Assembly (NCBI GenBank): GCA_000333855.2
Contig: CM007348.1
Location: 624,627-638,084, forward strand
Direction: 5' to 3'
DNA: 13,458 nt
From: Endotrypanum monterogeii
Lineage: Eukaryota; Euglenozoa; Kinetoplastea; Trypanosomatida; Trypanosomatidae
Each line of letters begins with the position of its first letter. Position 1 is the first letter of the stretch. The notes under the pieces are model-generated. The model made no database searches. It had not been told where the DNA came from and worked only from the letters and a program-made list of their open reading frames with translations. Below are positions 1 through 7,050 of the stretch, piece by piece. The translations under genes and the position numbers were made by a program.

Positions 1-1
1 T

Positions 2-66
2 CTGGCGGGGGTGTGTGGTGTACACGAGACAGAGAGAAGGGAAAAGCAGAGGGGGGAAGTGGAAGG
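2..66 (-). promoter_or_regulatory. Probable spliced-leader trans-splice acceptor at the left edge
   Basis: Read on the minus strand, positions 66 to 26 are a long pyrimidine tract with only a few purines. The first AG after it is the CAG at 4-2. This is the usual trypanosomatid arrangement for spliced-leader addition. It implies that the 5' end of the next co-directional gene lies at or just beyond the left edge. The inference rests on motif only; no coding sequence of that gene is visible. Confidence 0.5.
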
Positions 67-967
67 CGAACAGGAGTGGGAAGGGTAGCCGGAGGCGCCG
101 ACGCTCACAACGGCACCCGCACAAAAGTGCAGACGGAAAGCGGGCGTGCGGTGCGGCGCAGACCAACGCGGAGATCTGCGCAGCAGTAGCGCCGACAGCG
201 TACAGTGACAGGACAGCACAGCCGGGAGACGTGTGATAGCAGAACGAGGAGCGGAGACGACAATGCGACGACATCTAGTTGCTGTGTACGTGTGTAGCTC
301 ACGTGGAGATAAGAGTGTGCGAGAAAACACAGTGACTCGGGACGGAGGTTTGCTGGAGACCAGGGTGAGGTGTTGGGCTGACGGCCAAAGAAAGGGATGA
401 GAATCAGTCGTGGTTACGGTAGTTAAAATGTCTTTTAGTGTGTGATCACCCCTTGTGTGCAACGACTATCTTAGAACAGTTCAGCTGATTTTGTTTTAAT
501 TTACGTGACTTTGTTTGAAGAGGTGTGCTCTGGACGAGTGAAAAGAGAGCTTGAGTCATCCTGGAATGCTGGCCGGCGGACGGGCAACGGGAAGTTGCGT
601 GGCCGAAGATATGCAGATGCCATAATGGTCTATATGGTGCGGTTGTCGTGTATCGATTTTCCTCTCTTGCTCTCGTGATGAGTCTTGTAAGCGATCACAC
701 GACAATAGGAGAAATGAAAAAATGGGTGAAACTCCGTAAGGCGAAAAAAAAACGTCAGAGAAGTCGACTTACGAAAACGGGATAGTAAAGCGAAGAGAAA
801 AAAACACTCACTCCGCCCTTTCCTACCCCACCCCCCCCACCCCACACACACACGCACACACCCACACCCACACGTTTTTTGTTTGTTGTTGTTGTTGTTC
901 CCTACACTAAGCGAAACACGCAAAATAACAAATTTACTTTGCAACTCCTCTCGGGCGTACAGTTCTG

Positions 968-970
<3 letters not shown>

Positions 971-1001
<31 letters not shown>
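971..1001. repeat. (AC)15 dinucleotide microsatellite
   Basis: Perfect AC repeat. On the transcribed minus strand it reads as a TG/GU run inside the probable 3' UTR of the CorA-like gene. A (GT)7 run follows at 1037-1050 after a short TA-rich link, so the two can pair with each other. Confidence 0.95.
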
Positions 1002-1005
<4 letters not shown>

Positions 1006-1332
1006 TATTTAGATAGATAGAGATACACATATGTAAGTGTGTGTGTGTGTCTTTATATTTTTTGTTTGAGCATGTTTTTTTTTTGTTGTTGTTTTCGTTT
1101 CATGGCGTGATGTTTCTTAAAAGACAAAGGGAACAGGAAGTCATAACGCAAACAACTGGGTGAGATGTAGAGGGAGAGAGGGAGTGGAAAGATGAATTGC
1201 GCGACGGCAGACGGGGTAGTAGTCGAAGGGATGGGGTAAAAAAAAAAAGAGATGATGAGGGCCGTGGGAGTTGAGAGAAAACAAATCAAAGAGGGACACA
1301 TACACAAATCACACAGGAACACGAACACGCAC

Positions 1333-1335
<3 letters not shown>

Positions 1336-1374
<39 letters not shown>
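1336..1374. repeat. (TA)n dinucleotide microsatellite
   Basis: An uninterrupted TA run of about 39 bases in the spacer downstream of the CorA-like gene. It is self-complementary and its length probably varies between strains or assemblies. Confidence 0.95.
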
Positions 1375-1377
<3 letters not shown>

Positions 1378-1601
1378 AAAATGGACGAGCTGGCCGATGG
1401 AAACAGGCGGAGGGCAGTGGGATAGTGAGGAAGCAAGTTGCACGCATGTAGACAAAGGGAGAAAAGCAACTCTCAGGTACGCCTGAAGCGACCAATGACT
1501 ATAATCCCCATTTTTTTTTCACGTTCCTCAGACCGCCCTCCCCCCCCGCTTGCTTGACCTTGCCTGCCTGCTCCCCTCCTCCTGTTCTCTTCTCCTCTGC
1601 C

Positions 1602-3659
1602 CTACTCCACTGTCGCCAATGCGCCTGGTGGCTTGTACATGAATAACTTGTATACTGTAGGCAAAACACCTATCAGCATGAGCCCCATGGAGATGCCAAG
1701 GATGCAGAAGAATGGGATCTGATTCTCTCCCTCAAGGAACGGCACGTAAACGTTCATTGCAAACAAACCTGGAATAACTGCGACCGGCATCACAATGACA
1801 GCAATCTTGGTCTGCATGTGGTTCAGGTAGTCCATAAAGTTGCAGTGCGACAGAAGGCGCGATGAGACACCGCAAACAAGAGTCATACTCGCCATATTGA
1901 TGATGTCGCGACCCTTACGCAGCTTCAAGATCGTACTTCGCAGAGATGAACGCGTGCGCTGGTAGCGCTCCACTGCCTGTGTAGACTGCGAGAACGGTGT
2001 CCATCGCATAGCCGGCAAGAGCAGCTCCTTCAATACTCGCTCCTTCTGCAGGGCATCCATGTGCAAGAAAGCTGTGAGGTGGCGCAGGTTCTTCGTTCGG
2101 AGAAGCATGTCATCTTGATCAACGCGCGAGGGCATTATTTGAAGCACCAGCTCATCCAACTGGTTTGCCTCCATGAGTACCGCACGGGTGGACTGCTGGA
2201 GGTAGGCGACGACTGCGGTCACAAGAGAGCTGCAGATCACCGAAATGGCTGTGGCTGCTCGGTGGCTCGGCGATGATGGGTCGTTGGGGGAGTCGAACTG
2301 CATTACGGGCCTCTGGGATTCTCTGGTATGCTGTCCCGCAGAAGGGAATGAACGATCGACTGCGGAAGTATCCATGTTATAGACGAGTTTCTCGGGAACT
2401 TCATTTTCACTGGCAAATGCGCCACGCGCCGCGCCACCCGAGCCCGTGTTGAGCTCATCCTTTGCCGGAGTGCTCCCGTCATGGGAAACGCTGCCGTTTT
2501 GGTGGTGCGCTACTGCGTGGGAAGGGGCGTCGCATTGCACCGGTTTGATTGGGTCGGCCTTTTTGCCGAGACCGGTCGTGGACACCCGCGATCCTGAGAG
2601 GCTCCCCAGCAAGGGAACCTGTGGCGTACCGGGCTCAGCCGTCTTGGATGCAAACCCGCTCGGCCATGGGTAGTTCGACATGATGAGCCGCACATCTCCC
2701 TCCCCACCAAAACTGTCAACGCTAAAGGTAAACAGCGTTGACTCAAATGCCAAAGCCACCACCGGAGCACATGGGAGTGGCACACCACGTGGGCTCATCC
2801 CATTGCGCTGAACGGTACCGCGGCGCGTGCTTTCACCCCTCGACACTGCTGCAGCCTGCAAGCACAACACCGCGTAGCCGTGTGCAGGGAAGTACTCGAG
2901 GAAGTTGTCGCGCACTGCTGCGGAAGGTATGGCGTGGTCGTCAGTCTCACCACCCGCGTTGGAACACTCTGTATCGTCTGCATCGCTGAAGGACTCGTCA
3001 TTCTCGCTGGATTCTGTTTCCCCGAGACCCATGGCATCCACACCCGTACCGAGTACTGAAATGATGCGACGCCTTGTAAGGACATGTACCGGCAGGCTCT
3101 CCAAAATATCGACCAGCTCCTCCTCTGTAGCCCCTTTGATACTGACCCACGAGGGGCGAGCGCCGCCGTCGGGCGAAGGGGACAGCTGGATCCCCGGAAA
3201 AGCAGGCACACTCTGCGTCTTTTCAGTGATGAGTGGAGCGCCAAGCGGGCGTGACGCACTTATTACCGTAGCTGTACCCACGGAGGAGGGCACAAGAATG
3301 TTCGAGAAACGGTCAGCAGTGTCCGGCTGTGATGGGGATGCGAAAAAGTTTTGGTTATGCTCCCGAACCATCTCTTTGAGTGCGTCGACATTTGGAACTG
3401 TGCGCCAGGCAGCGCATGTCACGTCACCGTCGAGATACAGCACGCGGATGTTGGCACCATCAGTGCTATTGTCAACGCTTTCGTCCATCACACTTGAAGT
3501 TGTCGTAGTGAAGGCCGGCAGCGCCTCTGAAGCAGCCAAGTCTCTACTCTTTTGTGGGAGGGAGGACTTGTTCGCCTGCGATGCGGCACTCTCCTGCGAC
3601 ATCTCAACCTCCGCCCCAGATGCACCCCTGCTGCGCCTGAGCTCGTTGGAAGAGGACAT
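1602..3659 (-). CDS. CorA/Alr1/Mnr2-like divalent cation (Mg2+) transporter with AMN in place of GMN
   Basis: A 685-residue protein predicted to carry Mg2+ or related divalent cations across a membrane as a CorA-type channel. Two C-terminal helices are visible, at about 616-637 and 648-672, joined by a short acidic loop (LEGEN, 642-646). The segment GLFAMNVYVP (631-640) matches the GLFGMNVKVP of fungal Alr1/Mnr2, except that Gly of the family signature GMN is Ala634. A long helical region (about 470-615) precedes the membrane part, as in CorA. The N-terminal 70 residues, an acidic stretch (about 213-242) and a Ser/Gly/Pro-rich stretch (about 331-465) look disordered, which makes the protein longer than bacterial CorA. 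The open frame begins with GTG at 3671. I chose ATG 3659 because it is the first AUG after the predicted splice site, giving a 32-nt genomic leader. The stop is TAG. Which membrane it occupies cannot be told. Confidence 0.92.
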   Translation of the reverse strand: MSSSNELRRSRGASGAEVEMSQESAASQANKSSLPQKSRDLAASEALPAFTTTTSSVMDESVDNSTDGANIRVLYLDGDVTCAAWRTVPNVDALKEMVREHNQNFFASPSQPDTADRFSNILVPSSVGTATVISASRPLGAPLITEKTQSVPAFPGIQLSPSPDGGARPSWVSIKGATEEELVDILESLPVHVLTRRRIISVLGTGVDAMGLGETESSENDESFSDADDTECSNAGGETDDHAIPSAAVRDNFLEYFPAHGYAVLCLQAAAVSRGESTRRGTVQRNGMSPRGVPLPCAPVVALAFESTLFTFSVDSFGGEGDVRLIMSNYPWPSGFASKTAEPGTPQVPLLGSLSGSRVSTTGLGKKADPIKPVQCDAPSHAVAHHQNGSVSHDGSTPAKDELNTGSGGAARGAFASENEVPEKLVYNMDTSAVDRSFPSAGQHTRESQRPVMQFDSPNDPSSPSHRAATAISVICSSLVTAVVAYLQQSTRAVLMEANQLDELVLQIMPSRVDQDDMLLRTKNLRHLTAFLHMDALQKERVLKELLLPAMRWTPFSQSTQAVERYQRTRSSLRSTILKLRKGRDIINMASMTLVCGVSSRLLSHCNFMDYLNHMQTKIAVIVMPVAVIPGLFAMNVYVPFLEGENQIPFFCILGISMGLMLIGVLPTVYKLFMYKPPGALATVE

Positions 3660-3691
3660 GATAAACAACACGCGACTGTGAGTGAGTGATA

Positions 3692-3713
3692 CTGAGGGGA
3701 GAGGGGGGGGAGA
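3692..3713 (-). promoter_or_regulatory. Predicted trans-splice acceptor of the CorA-like gene
   Basis: On the minus strand positions 3713-3694 form an unbroken 20-base pyrimidine tract, followed at once by AG (3693-3692; CAG overall). The predicted mRNA would begin at 3691, leaving 32 nt before ATG 3659 with no earlier ATG. This decides the start codon. Another CAG at 3678-3676 could be a minor site. Confidence 0.75.
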
Positions 3714-3756
3714 CTTCCAATTTTGTATTTTTTTTCTTGAACAGAAATCACAACTA

Positions 3757-3781
3757 ATATATATATATATATATATATATA
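3757..3781. repeat. (AT)12 microsatellite upstream of the CorA-like gene
   Basis: A perfect AT run about 45 bases upstream, in the sense of transcription, of the pyrimidine tract used as the predicted CorA-like acceptor. Confidence 0.95.
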
Positions 3782-3829
3782 GATGGGTGCACCTGAAATA
3801 TTAGCAGCTATCAACCAGAAAGTTTGGGT

Positions 3830-3871
3830 ACGTGCGTGCGTGCGTGCGTGTGTGTGTGTGTGTGTGTGTGT
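3830..3871. repeat. (CGTG)n-(TG)n compound microsatellite
   Basis: About five CGTG units merge into about twelve TG units, giving a perfectly alternating pyrimidine-purine tract of about 42 bases. It lies in the spacer about 170-210 bases upstream of the CorA-like start codon. Confidence 0.95.
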
Positions 3872-4450
3872 AAGTGTGTGTTTTGTGTCTGAGCTACACC
3901 TCTTTTTTTTCCTTCATTAAAGGAAAGGGGGGGGAAATACACTGAAGGGGTCTCCACGTGTATACGGGCGTGTATCTGGGTATGCAGAGGTGGCCGAGAC
4001 TCCTCCACTCCAACGAAGCTCAACAAGTAGAGTATTTCACGATCGAAAGGACTGCCTCTCCTCTTGCCAAGACTGAAGAGGAAATACAACAATAAATAAA
4101 TAAATAATTAATTTAGATAGAAATATAATAATAGAAAAGTTAGTGGCGATCAGCGGGGAAAAGAGAAGTGAAAAATCGAAGTGAAGACGGCTAAAAAAAA
4201 ATAGATAAAATAACAATAATAATAAACCCACAAGCACCGAGCAAATAAGAAATTCACTGTAACTTTCTCGCTCTCTGAATAAATAAATATCCTTACGTGG
4301 AGCTGTGACTTGTGTGTATGATGTCTGTGTCTGTGTATGTGTGTGTGCGTGAGAGAGAACTCTCCGTATGTGAAGACTGCGTAGGAATCGTCAAGAGTTG
4401 TAGATGGTCGCTCGATGACTTCCTCGTGACTGTACGCTAATCCCTATAAT

Positions 4451-4483
<33 letters not shown>

Positions 4484-5649
4484 GACTCTAGTATGCTATA
4501 TCCGTGTGGGTCCGGCACTTCACCAACGAGCGTCTGTCCAGTGCAGCAATAATGAGAATCTGTTCAACATGCACACACACGTACTCGAGCGCGGAGTGAT
4601 CGAAAGAGAGGAGTCCTTGGGGAAGCAGGAGCGTGGAAAGGGGGCAGGGAGACGCCGTCCCTGCAGGTCAACTGAGGTTGCTGGTGATGAAACGCTATGT
4701 GTGCAGATTTTTTTCTTCAAGACAAGGGCATGCGCAACGTGGGATTGGAAGAAAAACAAAAAAAAAAGCTGGATGCAACACAGATGACAAGATCGCAGGC
4801 GGTGTGTGAATGACTGACTTTACCGGAGTTTATTCGTGTGCAATTTTTTTTCTTTTTGTGTATGTGCGTGTGTGTTTTTCGAGTGCTGAGACCTCCTCCC
4901 CCTGTGTCCTGTCTTTGTTTAAATTTCGGTGCACAAAATTCGGTGTATTTTAAATGGACCGAGACAGAGCGCGCAACACGAATAAAATAAAAATTTTAGA
5001 AAAAAAAGAAAAAGCGGAAGGACAACTCAACAAGAGCGCAAGTAGAACCCCACACGAAGGGCATGTGAGAGAGATGAGAGGTGGAAAACAAAAAGAAAGT
5101 GAGGAATGAGTGAAATCACTGACAAATCGATAGATAGTTAATTTTGTATCGATGGATTAGCACTTCAAATACACTTTCTTTTCTCGTCTTTCTTAAGGAA
5201 ACTCAAAATAAAAAGGCGACAAGACGATCATAAGGAAAAGAAAAAAAAAAGCGATGAATAAAACAAAATGTGATTGAGGAAGCGAGCGAGAGAACTGTAC
5301 GGAATCTATATATGGGACATCAAAGCGTTATATGCAAATCCCGTATGTGTGTATGAGGTGTAATGTGTGTTTGAATGCCGCAATTAGGTGCAAATACATA
5401 GGTCAGTGGAAATGCGAGGAGGTGTATAGAATTGAGTTCGGAAAGCACAGTACGATATTTTTTTTTTTGCAAATGCATTCAGACAAAGAAGAGAGATATT
5501 TTGGAAGAGGTGGAGAGGGGAGCGGGACGTCTGACCCGCAATAGAAAGACAAGGGGAAAGAAACAAGACATCGCTGCACTGAGAACTCTGCCGAGTAGAG
5601 GCGACCGGAACGAGCGCCGTCAAACCTCTGTGTTCGCGAATATCAAGGG
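3872..5649. other. Long low-complexity spacer, left part
   Basis: No convincing gene is visible in about 1.8 kb. The stretch is A-rich and purine-rich on the plus strand, with (AATA)n at 4091-4107, a compound (AC)4-(AT)n at 4451-4483, and many A runs such as 4757-4768 and 5243-5252. Weak acceptor-like motifs occur on the minus strand, for example a T-rich tract ending in CAG at 4075-4073 and C8-rich pyrimidines ending in AAG near 3912. None is followed by a substantial ATG frame. Most of the longer open frames here lack an ATG start. I saw no tRNA or snoRNA signature. Confidence 0.6.
4451..4483. repeat. Compound (AC)4-(AT)12 microsatellite
   Basis: A short AC run passes directly into an AT run. 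The same CA-to-TA transition recurs at 6707-6728 and just after 1001. Confidence 0.95.
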
Positions 5650-5739
5650 TTAATGGGCTTTATGATATAAAATGAATGCACACGAGTAAGCTGTTACGCC
5701 AACGAGCACCCCATCGATAAATAAATAAAACAAAAACAT
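5650..5739 (-). CDS. Candidate microprotein frame (29 residues, hydrophobic)
   Basis: I do not recognise this frame. ATG at 5739-5737 sits one base after the AG of a strong acceptor-like signal, and the frame closes with TAA at 5652-5650. The product begins MFLFYLFIDGVLVGVTAYSC and stays hydrophobic up to a short polar end (YHKAH), so it could form one membrane helix. Against it: the first codons are AT-rich (TTT, TTA, TAT), unlike the GC-rich neighbours, and part of the sequence comes from an ATAA repeat. A frame this short can arise by chance. It is listed because of the splice signal, not because of any homology. Confidence 0.2.
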   Translation of the reverse strand: MFLFYLFIDGVLVGVTAYSCAFILYHKAH

Positions 5740-5740
5740 C

Positions 5741-5785
5741 CTGAAGAGCAAGCAAGAGAAACAGAGAGGAAAAGGGGGAGAAGAT
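5741..5785 (-). promoter_or_regulatory. Strong trans-splice-acceptor-like signal inside the long spacer
   Basis: On the minus strand about 40 bases (5785-5744) are almost all pyrimidine and end in TTGCTTGCTCTTCAG (5755-5741), with the AG at 5742-5741. This is at least as good a match as the sites assigned to the three genes. ATG follows after a single base. It may be the 5' end of an unannotated or noncoding transcript, an alternative distal site giving the CorA-like mRNA a 2.1 kb leader, or an unused signal. Confidence 0.45.
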
Positions 5786-5822
5786 CAGTACGCAACCCAT
5801 CAAACGGAAACGAATACAAACA

Positions 5823-6344
5823 CTATCTACACATTTGCGTGCAAAAGAAGAAAGACCCTATGATTCGCGTACCGATGCAGCTTATGTACAATGTAGCATA
5901 GAATTCCCATCGACCTATCCTTATCAAACGCAGACATGAAACCATTTTCTCTGACCGCGAAGGGAAAATATCATCGACGACTATTGAGAATGTGTGCCTG
6001 GTGTCCGCGCGCCGTCCCCCCCCCCCTTCCGCGCGCATGCGTCAGGTATCGAAAGCAAGGCATCCGACCACAGGAAATGACTGCGGAGACAGAAACTATT
6101 TTTTTCGTCGGTGCCCACGTCTTTCACCGAATACTGTGCAAAGGTGTTGGTACATACCATGCAGACCACAGATGCGTCCCTCCCATATCCCGCAATGCGA
6201 CCATAGACGTGTGGCGGGCACCACGTTAATTCCAAGCACGCAGGTGGTGCGTACACCGTACAGTGGGCCATAACACCACCGAAAAATGCCCGCTAAGGGC
6301 ATTGAGGGAAGGGAGAACTTTGTCGGAGAAGCAGCAGTAAACAA
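5823..6344 (-). other. Complex-sequence island with overlapping open frames (possible decayed element or gene)
   Basis: About 520 bases of mixed-composition sequence stand out from the repeats on both sides. On the minus strand three overlapping open stretches tile it: 6302-6096 (ATG start, 68 residues), 6271-5981 and 6038-5823. The first and third are in one frame, separated by stops at 6098-6096 and 6044-6042, while the second, in another frame, bridges them. T7 and C11 runs lie near the switches. A pyrimidine-rich stretch with AAG at 6319-6318 lies 15 bases before ATG 6302. I recognise no protein. A decayed retroposon (SIDER-like), a decayed gene or a noncoding RNA are all possible. Frames are also open on the plus strand, so chance openness cannot be excluded. 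Confidence 0.3.
6243..6303. other. Two adjacent inverted repeats (RNA hairpin candidates)
   Basis: GGTGGTG at 6243-6249 pairs with CACCACC at 6274-6280, and within it GTAC at 6251-6254 can pair with GTAC at 6258-6261. Immediately next, AATGCCC (6285-6291), loop GCTAA, and GGGCATT (6297-6303) form a perfect 7-bp stem. The second hairpin overlaps the ATG at 6302-6300 of the 68-codon frame on the minus strand. Function is unknown. Confidence 0.4.
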
Positions 6345-6893
6345 AAAAAAAAAGAAGGACTAAAACGCAGAGATAACATCAGGTGAGCGCATACGCGGAG
6401 TATATATATATATATTTTTTTTTTCTGACACGGGAGGACAAAAAACGCAAAACATGCTGCCGTGAACAACAACACCACATGAGCAAAAATGTGGCGCGTC
6501 AAGGAGACCTCCGACGCGAAATAAAAAATAAAAAAACGAAAAGATCAAACGACACGGAGAAGGGTCCATATGGTATACGCCACACGGACGCGCATTGATT
6601 CCCTCACCTTCTCCCTCACCACCGACTTCAAGAACAGCGCACAAAATATGCATGTGCCATCCTCATGGAAGATGGGGAAAAAATATGCAAAACTGCAGAA
6701 AGAAATCACACACACACACACACATATATGTCGATAACCGTTTATAGAAGTCAAAGTCACAACTAAAGCAACGTACAGAGCATGTCAACAATAGAGAAAG
6801 ATACACACATATACAGGCCAAAGAGGAGTGCGCATACACGCGGTGTGGCGTGAGCACACCCGCTCCCTCCCCACCTCACAACATACACTTTCG
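6345..6893. other. Spacer, right part (probable 3' UTR of the hydrolase gene)
   Basis: No gene is supported here. The stretch holds (TA)n at 6401-6415 running into T10 (6415-6424), A-rich sequence at 6520-6545, and (CA)9 followed by TATATG at 6707-6728. A 97-codon ATG frame on the minus strand (6653-6360) includes repeat-encoded Tyr-Ile alternation and low-complexity Gly-Glu runs, and I consider it noise. Confidence 0.6.
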
Positions 6894-6918
6894 TTTTTTT
6901 TTTTTTGGGGGGGGGGGG
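6894..6918. repeat. T13-G12 homopolymer junction
   Basis: Thirteen T then twelve G on the plus strand, so the minus-strand transcript reads C12A13. It lies about 130-160 bases after the stop codon of the hydrolase gene. The same arrangement occurs at 12995-13015 before the EF-G gene. Lengths of such runs are prone to sequencing error. Confidence 0.9.
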
Positions 6919-6922
6919 TTAC

Positions 6923-6942
6923 GCCCGTTCCGGGCACGTGCC
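6923..6942. other. Small hairpin and overlapping 10-bp palindrome in the hydrolase 3' flank
   Basis: GCCCG-TTC-CGGGC (6923-6935) can form a tight 5-bp stem. GGCACGTGCC (6933-6942) is a perfect palindrome that overlaps its right arm. Both lie next to the C12A13 run, within about 130 bases of the stop codon. They might act in mRNA 3' processing or stability, but this is only a structural observation. Confidence 0.35.
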
Positions 6943-7014
6943 TGTAGACGAAAGTGCAGGTGGAAAAGGTCAGGGATGTTGCAACTACTTTTTTGAGTCT
7001 GCTTGATATCCGCC

Positions 7015-7039
7015 CTAGAGGGAAAGAGAAGAGGGGGAA
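7015..7039 (-). promoter_or_regulatory. Acceptor-like pyrimidine tract just after the hydrolase stop codon
   Basis: On the minus strand, beginning 11 bases after the hydrolase stop codon, an almost pure pyrimidine tract of about 22 bases (7039-7018) is followed by TAG (7017-7015). It fits a trans-splice acceptor well. Regular use would force polyadenylation of the upstream message into its own coding region. It may be a cryptic site or a 3' UTR pyrimidine element for RNA-binding proteins. Confidence 0.4.
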
Positions 7040-7050
7040 CGAGGTGCAAC

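Larger units (their letters stand above)
67..1601. other. Intergenic spacer / probable 3' UTR of the CorA-like gene
   Basis: About 1.5 kb follow the stop codon of the CorA-like gene in the direction of transcription, with no convincing gene. The stretch is rich in A/G on the plus strand and holds many simple repeats: C- and CA-rich 823-873, (TTG)n 885-899, (AC)15 971-1001, (GT)7 1037-1050 and (TA)n 1336-1374. A weak acceptor-like signal (pyrimidines at 1165-1186 on the minus strand, CAG at 1158-1156) is followed only by a 14-codon ATG frame. Open frames here translate to repeat-derived runs and I do not regard them as genes. Confidence 0.7.

Noticed and set aside
630..1028. 132-codon minus-strand frame with Cys-Val repeats
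   Set aside because: The repeats are the translation of CA/TG microsatellites; the rest is homopolymer-rich spacer.
3660..3671. GTG-initiated extension of the CorA-like protein by four residues
   Set aside because: Nuclear genes of trypanosomatids start at AUG, and ATG 3659 is the first after the predicted acceptor at 3692.
2905..3681. 258-codon open frame on the plus strand over the CorA-like gene
   Set aside because: It is antisense to a clear gene, shows no recognisable domain, and the opposite frame carries the CorA/Alr1 motifs. A shadow of coding composition.
5936..6229. 97-codon plus-strand ATG frame in the complex island
   Set aside because: Runs against the transcription direction of all genes here and has no recognisable domain; several frames are open in this stretch by chance.
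6360..6653. 97-codon minus-strand ATG frame in the spacer
   Set aside because: Contains Tyr-Ile alternation from an AT repeat and other low-complexity runs, with no motif or convincing acceptor.
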